NCBI GenBank assembly: GCA_002396505.1
Contig: DGYA01000117.1
Location: forward strand, 1-16,554
Source of the DNA: Cyanobacteria bacterium UBA5018
GTDB lineage: Bacteria; Cyanobacteriota; Cyanobacteriia; PCC-6307; Cyanobiaceae
Length of the DNA: 16,554 bases
Reading direction: 5' to 3'
Notes under the pieces: model-generated
Told to the model about the DNA's origin: nothing
What the model saw: only the letters and a program-made list of their open reading frames with translations
Databases searched by the model: none
Part shown: one piece after another, positions 1 through 6,640 of the stretch
Numbering within the stretch: position 1 is the stretch's first letter
How the letters are laid out: each line of letters starts with the position of its first letter
Program-made: the position numbers and the translations under genes

Positions 1-17
1 TGGTTTTTCTGCAAACT

Positions 18-45
18 CTTAGGGGATAAGCCTTAGGGGATAAGC
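18..45. repeat. 14-bp perfect tandem repeat (2 copies) downstream of cinA
   Basis: The 14-mer CTTAGGGGATAAGC occurs twice head to tail (18-31 and 32-45). Each unit contains a small CTTA/TAAG dyad. It lies 25-52 bases beyond the cinA stop codon. It could be part of the 3' end of the cinA message, but on the minus strand no U-tract follows, so I do not call it a terminator. Nothing coding is supported in bases 1-69. Confidence 0.7.
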
Positions 46-69
46 ATTATCTGGGCAGAGCCCCAGGGC

Positions 70-1443
70 TCAGTCTTCCAGGCGCAGGCGCAGCCGGTTG
101 AGGGCCTCGCCGGCACTGAGGGTCTGAATCCAACCGCGGCCCCGGGTGGAGCCAAACCGCACCGGCTCACTGGCGCTGCCATCGGGACCCGCCACGGCGA
201 TATGCACCAGCCCGACGGGCTTGTCGGCACTGGCACCGGTCGGCCCGGCAATGCCGGTGATGGCAATCCCCCAATCGGCACCGCTGAGCCGCCGCACCCC
301 CTCGGCCATCGCCAAGGCCACCGGATCACTCACTGCTCCATCGCTTTCCAGCAGTGCCGCCGGCACTCCCAGCAGCGTCTGCTTGAGGGAATTGGCATAG
401 GCGATCACACCGCCGAGAAACACATCGGAGGCCCCCACCACAGCGGTGATCGCCGCACCGAGACCACCACCGGTGCAGGATTCGGCCACCGCCAGGGTCT
501 CGCCGCGCCGCCGCAGCCGCTCCAGCACCACCGAGGCCAGGCTGTCCTGGTCGGCCCCATAGCAGAGCCGGCCGGTGCGGGCGCGCAGCTCCAGCTCAAG
601 CGGCTCCAGCAGCGCTTCCGCAGCAGCCTCTGTGGCGGCGCGGGCCGTCAGCCGCAGCTTCACCTCGCCAGCCCCGGCATAGGGGGCCACGGTGGGATTT
701 TGCAACTCGAGCAGATCGGCCACCTGCTCGGCCAAGCTGGATTCGGCCACGCCCCAAAAGCGCAGCAGCCGACTGGCATAGACCCCCTGGGCCAGGCCGG
801 AGCGCCGCAGCCAGGGGGCGGCCGTAGCCAGCCACATCGCCTGCATCTCACTGGGCACCCCCGGGAAGGTGAGCACGGTGAAACCGGGCTGCAGCTCCCC
901 ATCAAAGCCGGCGGGATCTGGACTCCAGATCATCCCCGGGGCGGTGCCGCTGGGGTTGGGCAACAGCTCCGCCCCCACAGGCTGCAGGGCCTGGCGGCGG
1001 TTGCTGGCCGCCAACACCCGGCCGCGGGCGCTGGCCTTGGCCTGGATGTCGGCCCACACCTCCGGCCACTCCCGCAGCGGCGTGGCGAAGGCCGCGGCGA
1101 TCGCCTCGGTGGTGAGGTCATCGGGGGTGGGACCCAGCCCACCGGTGGTGATCAGCAGGCGACAGCGGCCGGCTGCGGCGCGCACGGCGGCGATCAGCCG
1201 CTCGCGGTTGTCGCCCACCACCTCCTGGCGGTAGTGGGGAACGCCGAGGGAAGCCAGCTGCTCGGCAATCCAGCGGGCATTGCCATTAACGATGTTGCCC
1301 AGCAACAGCTCGGTGCCAATGCAGAGGATCTCGGCGCCAGGCAGCGGCCCAGATAGCTCAGCCACCGCCTGACCATCCTCATAATTAATTACATCAACCG
1401 ACGAATTGATGTCAACGGGGAATGATTCGGGGCTGGAAGTCAT
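70..1443 (-). CDS. cinA: CinA-family protein (competence/damage-inducible protein; NMN deamidase C-terminal domain)
   Basis: 457 residues in two domains. The N-terminal half (about residues 36-200) is the molybdopterin-binding-like COG1058 domain, with an EILCIGTELLLGN opening and TGGLGPTPDD at 100-109. The C-terminal half (about 300-457) is the CinA/PncC nicotinamide-nucleotide amidase domain, with AVAESCTGG at about 318-326 and ITGIAGPTG at about 395-403. Family knowledge: PncC recycles NMN to nicotinic acid mononucleotide, and full-length CinA also has ADP-ribose pyrophosphatase activity; a competence role is named but not general. I chose the ATG at 1443 because it overlaps the stop of the upstream transferase gene as ATGA, indicating translational coupling. 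Family members usually begin almost directly at the GAEILCIGTE segment, so this start gives an extra leader of about 35 residues with AT-rich codons. No other in-frame ATG lies between. It is the last gene of the glyA-transferase-cinA run. Confidence 0.93.
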   Translation of the reverse strand: MTSSPESFPVDINSSVDVINYEDGQAVAELSGPLPGAEILCIGTELLLGNIVNGNARWIAEQLASLGVPHYRQEVVGDNRERLIAAVRAAAGRCRLLITTGGLGPTPDDLTTEAIAAAFATPLREWPEVWADIQAKASARGRVLAASNRRQALQPVGAELLPNPSGTAPGMIWSPDPAGFDGELQPGFTVLTFPGVPSEMQAMWLATAAPWLRRSGLAQGVYASRLLRFWGVAESSLAEQVADLLELQNPTVAPYAGAGEVKLRLTARAATEAAAEALLEPLELELRARTGRLCYGADQDSLASVVLERLRRRGETLAVAESCTGGGLGAAITAVVGASDVFLGGVIAYANSLKQTLLGVPAALLESDGAVSDPVALAMAEGVRRLSGADWGIAITGIAGPTGASADKPVGLVHIAVAGPDGSASEPVRFGSTRGRGWIQTLSAGEALNRLRLRLED

Positions 1444-2531
1444 GGCAGGGAACGCTGGGCGGTTTCGCTTTGGATTTGGCGGCGAGCAACCACCACCACG
1501 CCGATCAAAATTGCGGTGGCCAGGGCAAGCCACAGGAAGCGCATCTCGGCATTGGCCACCACCAGGGCCAATGCCGCCAGCCACTGGGTGAAGGCATAGA
1601 TGATCAGCACCGTGCGCCGATGGCTAAAGCCAGCCCGCAGCAGCCGGTGGTGCAGATGGCGGCGATCGGGATAGAAGGGCGAGCGGCCCGAGCTGAGCCG
1701 GCCCATGATCACCGCCGACATGTCTGCCAAAGGCAGCGACAGGATCAATAGCGGCAGCAGCAGGCTCACCCCTGTAACCCCCTTGGCCGGCCCGACGATG
1801 CTGATCGCCGCCAGGGCAAACCCCAGGAAATAGGAGCCGCCATCGCCCATAAAGATGCGGGCTGGATTGAAATTGTGGCGCAAAAAGCCGAGGCAGGAAC
1901 CGGCCAGGGCTGCGGCCAATAGGCCAGCGGCGGGTTGATCGAGGCTGAAACTCACCGACAGCAGCGCGATCGCGGCGATGCCACTAACGCCGGCGGCCAG
2001 CCCATCTAGGCCATCGAGCCAATTGATCGCATTGGTGATCCCCACCAGCCAGATCACCGTGGCCACCAAGCTGAGCCAGTCCGGCAGGATCAAGGCCGCC
2101 CCCTCGCGGCCCATGGGCAGGTCGATGGCGCCGATGCGCACCCCCTGACTCCAGACGGCGATGGCCACCCCCAGCTGGATCGCCAGGCGCGGCAGGGGCG
2201 GCAGGGCGAATAGATCGTCGGCCAGACCGATCAGAAAAAAACAGAGCGAACCGGCCAGGGTGGTCCAGATCAACTGGTCTTTTGCCGCCGCCAGCTCCGC
2301 GAAGCCCCCCAGCCCCCAAACGATCGCCAGGGCGATGCTGAAACCGAGCATGATCCCCACCCCACCGAGGCGCACCATCGGCAAGGTGTGCTGCTTGCGC
2401 GCATCGGGGGGATCGGTGAGGCCGTAGCGCAGCCCCAGGCGCCGCACCAGGGGCACCACCGCAGCCGTGATCAGCGTGGCAGCCACAAGGGTGAGCAGCG
2501 CGGCCGCGTTTGGGCTGTAGGCGAGCGTCAC
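1440..2531 (-). CDS. wecA: WecA/TagO-type undecaprenyl-phosphate N-acetylaminosugar-1-phosphate transferase (MraY family)
   Basis: 363 residues, polytopic membrane protein. It transfers a sugar-1-phosphate, probably GlcNAc-1-P from UDP-GlcNAc, to a polyprenyl phosphate at the cytoplasmic face, starting synthesis of a surface polysaccharide. Family motifs are in order: DARKQHTLPMVRLGG (43-57), the Mg-binding ADDL at 104-107, NAINWLDGLDGLAAG (167-181), FMGDGGSYFLG (228-238), and the basic HLHHRLL loop (292-298) typical of WecA-type rather than MraY enzymes. The start codon is GTG at 2531, supported by an AAAGG Shine-Dalgarno at 2545-2541, nine bases upstream. The gene follows glyA by 43 bases and its stop overlaps the cinA start by four bases. 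The exact sugar specificity cannot be read from sequence, so the wecA symbol is a family name. Confidence 0.88.
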   Translation of the reverse strand: MTLAYSPNAAALLTLVAATLITAAVVPLVRRLGLRYGLTDPPDARKQHTLPMVRLGGVGIMLGFSIALAIVWGLGGFAELAAAKDQLIWTTLAGSLCFFLIGLADDLFALPPLPRLAIQLGVAIAVWSQGVRIGAIDLPMGREGAALILPDWLSLVATVIWLVGITNAINWLDGLDGLAAGVSGIAAIALLSVSFSLDQPAAGLLAAALAGSCLGFLRHNFNPARIFMGDGGSYFLGFALAAISIVGPAKGVTGVSLLLPLLILSLPLADMSAVIMGRLSSGRSPFYPDRRHLHHRLLRAGFSHRRTVLIIYAFTQWLAALALVVANAEMRFLWLALATAILIGVVVVARRQIQSETAQRSLP

Positions 2532-2574
2532 GGCAGGCGACCTTTGGCGCCCACGTTACGGGCCTTGACCAGCT

Positions 2575-3864
2575 TCACACCGGCTGCAGCTGGGGCTCTA
2601 AGACATAGAGGGGGAATCGATCGCAGAGCAGCGCCACCCGCTCGCGGCAGCGCTGCTCCAGGGCACTGTCCTCCGGGTTGAGCAGGCGATCGGCGATCAC
2701 ATCGGCCACCTCGATGAAGGCCGCCTCATCGAAGCCACGACTGGTGCAGGCGGCGGTACCGAGCCGCAGGCCACTGGTCACGAAGGGCGACTGGGGATCA
2801 AAAGGAATTGTGTTTTTGTTGGCGGTGATGTGCACGGCGCTGACCAGCTGGTCGGCCACCTTGCCGGTGAGACCGATGCCGCGCAGGTCGAGCAGCACCA
2901 GGTGGTTGTCGGTGCCGCCGCTGACCACGTCGATGCCGCGCTGCTGGAGGCGGCTGGCCAGGGCCTGGGCGTTGGCCACCACCTGCCGGCAATAGCTGCT
3001 GAACTCCGGCCGCAGGGCCTCGCCAAAGGCGACCGCCTTGGCGGCGATCACATGCTCCAAGGGGCCGCCCTGGCTACCGGGGAAGACGGCCTTGTCGAAC
3101 TGCTTGCCAAACTCGGCGTCATTGCAGAGGATCAGCCCGCCCCGGGGACCCCGCAGGGTCTTGTGGGTGGTGGTGGTGACCACATGGCAGTGGGGCAGTG
3201 GACTGGGGTGCAAGCCGGCCGCCACCAGGCCGGCGATATGGGCCATGTCGGCCAGCAGGTAGGCGCCCACCTCGTCGGCGATCGCCCGGAAGGCGGCGAA
3301 GTCGATCGTGCGGGGATAGGCCGAATAGCCACAGACGATCAGCTTGGGCCGGTGCTCCAGGGCCAGCTGGCGAATGCTGGCCATGTTCAGTTGCTGGCTG
3401 TCGGGGTCGACGCCGTAATGAACAGCCTTGAACCATTTGCCCGACACGTTCACCGGCGAGCCGTGGGTGAGGTGGCCGCCGTGGCTGAGATCCAGGCCCA
3501 GGATCGTGTCGCCGGGCTGCAGCAGCGCCAGGAACACGGCGAAGTTGGCCTGGGCGCCGCTGTGGGGCTGCACGTTGGCCCAGGCAGCCCCGAACAGCTG
3601 CTTGGCCCGATCGATCGCCAGCTGCTCGATCGCATCGACATGCTCACAGCCGCCGTAGTAGCGCTTGGTGGGCAGCCCCTCGGCGTACTTGTTGGTGAGC
3701 ACCGACCCCTGGGCCTCCATCACGGCGCGGGAGGTGAAGTTCTCGCTGGCGATCAACTCCAGATGGCTCTGCTGTCGCAGCAGTTCCTTGCCGATCAGGG
3801 CGGCGATCGCCGGATCGCTCACCGCCAGGGCGGGATTCAGGGCAGCGGCGCCGGTGGGGGCCAT
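2575..3864 (-). CDS. glyA: Serine hydroxymethyltransferase
   Basis: 429 residues, normal family length. PLP enzyme interconverting serine plus tetrahydrofolate with glycine plus 5,10-methylene-THF, the main one-carbon source for purine and thymidylate synthesis; cytosolic. Visible signatures: LELIASENFTS at 35-45, the NKYAEGLPTKRYYGGCE segment at 58-74, SHGGHLTHGSPVN at 127-139, ADMAHIAGL with Asp206 and His209, and the Schiff-base lysine Lys235 in TTTTHKTLRGPRGG. I chose the ATG at 3864: the open frame extends to 3969, but that would run into the tRNA-Arg terminator and adds a Pro/Cys-rich stretch unlike the family. No clear Shine-Dalgarno is visible; a run of nine C (minus strand) sits 11 bases upstream of the ATG. 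It is the first gene of the minus-strand run with the WecA-like gene and cinA. In the same window purH consumes folate-carried formyl groups. Confidence 0.97.
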   Translation of the reverse strand: MAPTGAAALNPALAVSDPAIAALIGKELLRQQSHLELIASENFTSRAVMEAQGSVLTNKYAEGLPTKRYYGGCEHVDAIEQLAIDRAKQLFGAAWANVQPHSGAQANFAVFLALLQPGDTILGLDLSHGGHLTHGSPVNVSGKWFKAVHYGVDPDSQQLNMASIRQLALEHRPKLIVCGYSAYPRTIDFAAFRAIADEVGAYLLADMAHIAGLVAAGLHPSPLPHCHVVTTTTHKTLRGPRGGLILCNDAEFGKQFDKAVFPGSQGGPLEHVIAAKAVAFGEALRPEFSSYCRQVVANAQALASRLQQRGIDVVSGGTDNHLVLLDLRGIGLTGKVADQLVSAVHITANKNTIPFDPQSPFVTSGLRLGTAACTSRGFDEAAFIEVADVIADRLLNPEDSALEQRCRERVALLCDRFPLYVLEPQLQPV

Positions 3865-3924
3865 AGCTGGCAGCAGGGGGGGGGCAGACAGGAATGGTAC
3901 GGACTTGGCACCAGATGGACAGGG

Positions 3925-3950
3925 GCAGCCCAAACCAGCCGCCGGGCTGC
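3925..3950 (-). repeat. Inverted repeat in the glyA leader
   Basis: GCAGCCC (3925-3931) and GGGCTGC (3944-3950) form a perfect 7-bp stem with a 12-base loop. It lies between the tRNA-Arg terminator and the glyA start. On the minus strand no U-tract follows, so it is more likely a leader hairpin than a second terminator. It does not resemble a glycine riboswitch core that I can recognise. Confidence 0.5.
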
Positions 3951-3967
3951 TACAAAAAAACGGCCAC

Positions 3968-3993
3968 AAAAAAACCGCCCAGAGGGCGGTTTT
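3968..3993 (-). terminator. Rho-independent terminator of tRNA-Arg
   Basis: AAAACCGCCC (3971-3980) and GGGCGGTTTT (3984-3993) are perfect 10-bp arms around a three-base loop. Read on the minus strand, the hairpin runs into seven T (3974-3968). It starts ten bases past the tRNA 3' end, so it terminates the tRNA-Arg transcript and separates it from glyA, which must then have its own promoter in the remaining 100 bases. Confidence 0.9.
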
Positions 3994-4002
3994 GATTGAA
4001 AG

Positions 4003-4076
4003 CGCGCCTGGAGAGATTCGAACTCCCGACCCTCTGATCCGTAGTCAGATGCTCTAATCCGCTGAGCTACAAGCGC
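4003..4076 (-). tRNA. tRNA-Arg (anticodon ACG)
   Basis: 74 bases with full cloverleaf on the minus strand. The acceptor arm GCGCTTG pairs with CAGGCGC (one T-G wobble). The D-arm is GCTC..GAGC. The anticodon stem TCTGA/TCAGA encloses the loop CTACGGA, giving anticodon ACG (read as ICG after deamination), which decodes CGU/CGC/CGA. The T-arm contains GTTCGAATC. The discriminator is G, and CCA is not encoded. A strong terminator follows. Confidence 0.97.
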
Positions 4077-4162
4077 ATGGGCCCATTTTGACCTCACGGG
4101 GGGCCCCTTCGTCAAACGCACCGACCAACCAACCGACCAACCCACCCTTCGCTTCTGTTCCG

Positions 4163-4402
4163 ATGCCGATCCGCTGGTACGGCCCCGCCAACCCCAAAGA
4201 CCCCACTTACTGCCATTTCGAGCGAATCGTGAACTTCACCCTGCACGGGGCCCTCTATGCCGCCATCAACAGCGGTTTATGGGTGGTGCAGCAATTGCGC
4301 CATCCCTGGGACCACCTGGCCTGGCTCAGCCTGGGCTGGTTGGCTTTACTGCTGGTGCATGGTGGAATCTTGATCGCCCTTCGCCCCGCCCCCCAGCCAT
4401 GA
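4163..4402 (+). CDS. Small cyanobacterial membrane protein, two predicted helices
   Basis: 79 residues, no function known to me. After an N-terminal MPIRWYGP segment and a basic/acidic linker (residues about 10-25), there are two hydrophobic stretches, roughly residues 27-45 and 54-72. They are separated by QQLRHPWDHLAW, suggesting a helical hairpin in the membrane. The pattern resembles small two-TM proteins of picocyanobacteria. The open frame extends upstream to a TTG at 4088, but the ATG at 4163 begins the plausible protein. It is the first gene of a three-gene plus-strand cluster. Its stop codon is embedded in the first unit of a 17-bp tandem repeat that leads to the next gene, so the two are probably translationally coupled. 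Confidence 0.75.
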   Translation: MPIRWYGPANPKDPTYCHFERIVNFTLHGALYAAINSGLWVVQQLRHPWDHLAWLSLGWLALLLVHGGILIALRPAPQP

Positions 4403-4440
4403 GCATCCCCCAGTCATGACCCTCCCCCAGCCATGAGCCT
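4390..4440 (+). repeat. Three 17-bp tandem repeats forming a stop/start (ATGA) relay
   Basis: Units at 4390-4406, 4407-4423 and 4424-4440 share CCCCCAGYCATGASC plus two bases. Unit 1 carries the stop of the upstream gene (TGA 4400-4402) within ATGA. The ATG at 4399 opens a six-residue frame (MSIPQS) whose TGA (4417-4419) overlaps the ATG of unit 2. That ATG opens a second six-residue frame (MTLPQP) whose TGA (4434-4436) overlaps the ATG of unit 3, the start of the DUF3181 gene. Because 17 is not a multiple of three, each unit shifts frame and each stop meets the next start. Confidence 0.85.
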
Positions 4441-4723
4441 CAGTGGCCCAGAGCTCAAGCAACTGGAGCTGGCCCTAGCCGACCGGATCTATCTGCAGCT
4501 GGCGGGCTGGCACCTCTACCTGGGGGATGCGGGCCTGGCCGAAACCCTGGCGATCGAATGCGCCGCCCGCCTCGATCAAGGCGCCGCCGTGGCGGCGCGC
4601 CAGTCCCTGGAGGCGGTGCAGGTGCCGATCGGCGGCGGCAGCACCCGCCTGCCCCTGGCCCGGCTGATTCCTGCTGGACAATTGCGGGACCTGGAGGATG
4701 TGCTCGATGGCTTTTGTCGATAG
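4433..4723 (+). CDS. DUF3181 family protein
   Basis: 96 residues, soluble, no membrane segment. The N-terminal helix with DRIYLQLAGWHLYLGDAGLAETLA (about residues 17-40) fits the cyanobacterium-restricted DUF3181 family, in which an IY-x4-WHLYL core is typical; family function is unknown. Alpha-helix-rich, acidic. The ATG at 4433 is the last of three ATGs in the 17-bp repeats and the only one in this frame. Middle gene of the small plus-strand cluster, followed 24 bases later by another small conserved protein. Identification is from recalled family pattern, not a search. Confidence 0.8.
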   Translation: MSLSGPELKQLELALADRIYLQLAGWHLYLGDAGLAETLAIECAARLDQGAAVAARQSLEAVQVPIGGGSTRLPLARLIPAGQLRDLEDVLDGFCR

Positions 4724-4747
4724 GGTTACCCAGGTCGCAGGCGGGTT

Positions 4748-5017
4748 GTGTTGCTGATCGAGGTCACGAACGCCCGCGAAGTGGTGCGAAAGCGCATGGG
4801 CAAGTTGGGGGCCCGGCTGATTGGCCGGGTGGTGGATGCCGAGGCCCAGGTGGAAAAGGCCCTGATCCAGGAACTGGCCAACGCCTTCCGGGAGTTCGGC
4901 ATTGAGGCGCGGATCATCTCGGTGGAAGGCCCCCAGCTGATCGGTCGCTCCCATCTGGAACTGCCCATGCAGGTGCGCGAGGAGCGGCGCGTGCAACTCA
5001 ACGGCGAGGGCGACTGA
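4748..5017 (+). CDS. Conserved hypothetical protein of cyanobacteria
   Basis: 89 residues; I cannot name a family. It starts with GTG at 4748. The sequence is amphipathic and charged: a basic helix (VVRKRMGKLGARLIGRVVD, about 12-30), an acidic helix (QVEKALIQELANAFREFG, about 34-51), then a beta-type segment (IEARIISVEGPQLIGRSHLELPMQV). This suggests a small alpha/beta soluble protein. It follows the DUF3181 gene by 24 bases, so the two are probably co-transcribed. Its 3' end overlaps the 3' end of convergent murJ by 20 bases. Confidence 0.75.
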   Translation: MLLIEVTNAREVVRKRMGKLGARLIGRVVDAEAQVEKALIQELANAFREFGIEARIISVEGPQLIGRSHLELPMQVREERRVQLNGEGD

Positions 5018-6602
5018 GCTGCAGCAACAACTGGCGGGCCTCCGGCACCCCAGCGGCGGCGGCGAGTAGCCCGTAAATCGCCGTACCGGCAAGGCCGCTA
5101 ACCGCCAGCTGCTCTACCAGTCCCAGCACTCCGGCGGGCCAAGCAAACCAGGAGGCCAAGGCCCAGGCCCCAGCGGCGGCCACCAGGGCGGCCAGCAGCA
5201 ATAGCAGGCTGTCCCGGGCCCAGGCCCGCAGCGGCATACCCCCCAGCCGCCGCTGCAGCACCAGCAGCAGGGCCAAACAGGTGACGGCGTTCACGCCCAC
5301 CGTGGCCAGCACCAGTCCCGGGGCGCCGAAGTTAAGAGCTGGCAGCTGCTGACCCCAGGGGGTGGGTCCCCCCACCAGCAGCCAATCGAGCAGGGCGTTG
5401 AGACCGATGCCCGCCAGCGAGAGCCGAAAGGGGGTGTAGCCGTCGCCGAGGGCATAAAAGACGCGCACCAACACATCGCGCGCCAGATACACCCCCATGC
5501 CGAGGCCATAGGCGATCAGCAGGCTGGTGACCAACTCGCCGGCGGCAGCATTGAAGGCGCCGCGCTCGTAGACCAGGCGCACGATCGGCCCGGCCAGGGC
5601 CACCATCAGCGCCCCCAGCGGCAGCATCGAGACATTGGAGAGCATCAAACCCTGGCGGATGCGGCCGATCAGCTCCCCCCTGTCCTCCGGGGCCGTCAGC
5701 CGGGCGTACACCGGCAACAAAGGCACCAGCAGCGCATTGGAGATCAGGCCCAGGGGGGTCTGCACCAGCAGATTGGCGTAGCCCAGGCCGGCCGCCGCCC
5801 CGACTATCCCCGAGGCGAAAAACAGGTCTACAAACACATTTATCTGCAACATGCCGGAGGAGAAGGTGGCCGGAGCCATCACCTTCAGCACCTCCTGCAC
5901 GCCCGGATGGCGCCAGTCCCAAACGAGCCTGACGCCATGCAAACCCTGGCGGGCCAGGGCCGGCAACTGCACCAGCCACTGCAGCACCGCCCCCAAGGTG
6001 GTGCTGCCCGCCAGCACGATTCCACCGACAATCACCTGGCTCGGGGCGCTGATCTCGGGGCCCAGCTGCCACCAGAGCAGCCCGATGCCAGCGATCACCG
6101 CCGCGCTGGAGAGCAGCGGGCTCACCGAGGGCAGCCAGAAAACATCTGCGGCATTGAGGGCGCCAAAGCCAAGGCCGATCAGGCCGGCGAACAGGGCCAT
6201 CGGCGCCATCCAGCGCAACTGCAGCACGGCGATGTCGTGGCGGCTGGCATCCAGCCCGGGACCCACCAGGGTGATCAGCGGATCGGCCGCCAGCAGCAGT
6301 AGCAGGGTCACCCCGAGCAGGGCGGCCCCCACCAGGGTGTTGATCGCGGCCAGCACCCGGGCCCCCTCCGGCCGGGACTGGCGCGCCAGCACGCTGACGA
6401 TGGCGCTGTGAAACGGCCCGTTGATCCCCCCCAGCAGGATCAGCAGAAACCCGGGCAGCACGTAGGCGTAGTTGTAGGCGTCGTAGGCGGCCCCCACCCC
6501 GAAGGCGGCGGCGATCACCTGCTGGCGCAGCAGGCCGGCCAACTTGCTCAGGGCCGTGGCCACCGCCACGATCAGGGCGATCCGTTTGAGCGAGCGCGCC
6601 AT
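4998..6602 (-). CDS. murJ: Lipid II flippase MurJ (MviN family)
   Basis: 534 residues, almost entirely hydrophobic segments, as expected for the 14-helix MOP-superfamily flippase that moves lipid II across the inner membrane in peptidoglycan synthesis. The opening SLKRIALIVAVATALSKLAGLLRQQVIAAAFG contains the TxxSKxxGxxRxxxxAxxFG pattern typical of MviN/MurJ. An AYDAYNYAYVLP segment and GGINGPFHSAIVSV follow. I chose the ATG at 6602 (MARSLKR) because family members start just before this segment; in-frame ATGs at 6617 and 6629 are possible but add a non-conserved MTRAMGPAP. Its end overlaps the convergent small gene by 20 bases. The start lies 38 bases from the start of divergent sfsA, leaving very little room for two promoters. 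Confidence 0.93.
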   Translation of the reverse strand: MARSLKRIALIVAVATALSKLAGLLRQQVIAAAFGVGAAYDAYNYAYVLPGFLLILLGGINGPFHSAIVSVLARQSRPEGARVLAAINTLVGAALLGVTLLLLLAADPLITLVGPGLDASRHDIAVLQLRWMAPMALFAGLIGLGFGALNAADVFWLPSVSPLLSSAAVIAGIGLLWWQLGPEISAPSQVIVGGIVLAGSTTLGAVLQWLVQLPALARQGLHGVRLVWDWRHPGVQEVLKVMAPATFSSGMLQINVFVDLFFASGIVGAAAGLGYANLLVQTPLGLISNALLVPLLPVYARLTAPEDRGELIGRIRQGLMLSNVSMLPLGALMVALAGPIVRLVYERGAFNAAAGELVTSLLIAYGLGMGVYLARDVLVRVFYALGDGYTPFRLSLAGIGLNALLDWLLVGGPTPWGQQLPALNFGAPGLVLATVGVNAVTCLALLLVLQRRLGGMPLRAWARDSLLLLLAALVAAAGAWALASWFAWPAGVLGLVEQLAVSGLAGTAIYGLLAAAAGVPEARQLLLQLSRPRR

Positions 6603-6640
6603 CGGGGCCGGGCCCATAGCCCGCGTCATCGAGCGGCAGT

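Noticed and set aside
202..1356. Long plus-strand open frame (384 codons) opposite cinA
   Set aside because: Gly/Gln/His/Pro-rich translation typical of GC-rich antisense frames; the minus strand encodes a complete CinA with all motifs.
3864..3968. Glycine or other riboswitch ahead of glyA
   Set aside because: Only about 100 bases remain after the tRNA terminator, with one simple 7-bp hairpin and no recognisable aptamer core.
2830..3999. Long plus-strand open frame opposite glyA
   Set aside because: Shadow of glyA; it also runs through the terminator, and its translation is low in complexity and unlike any family.
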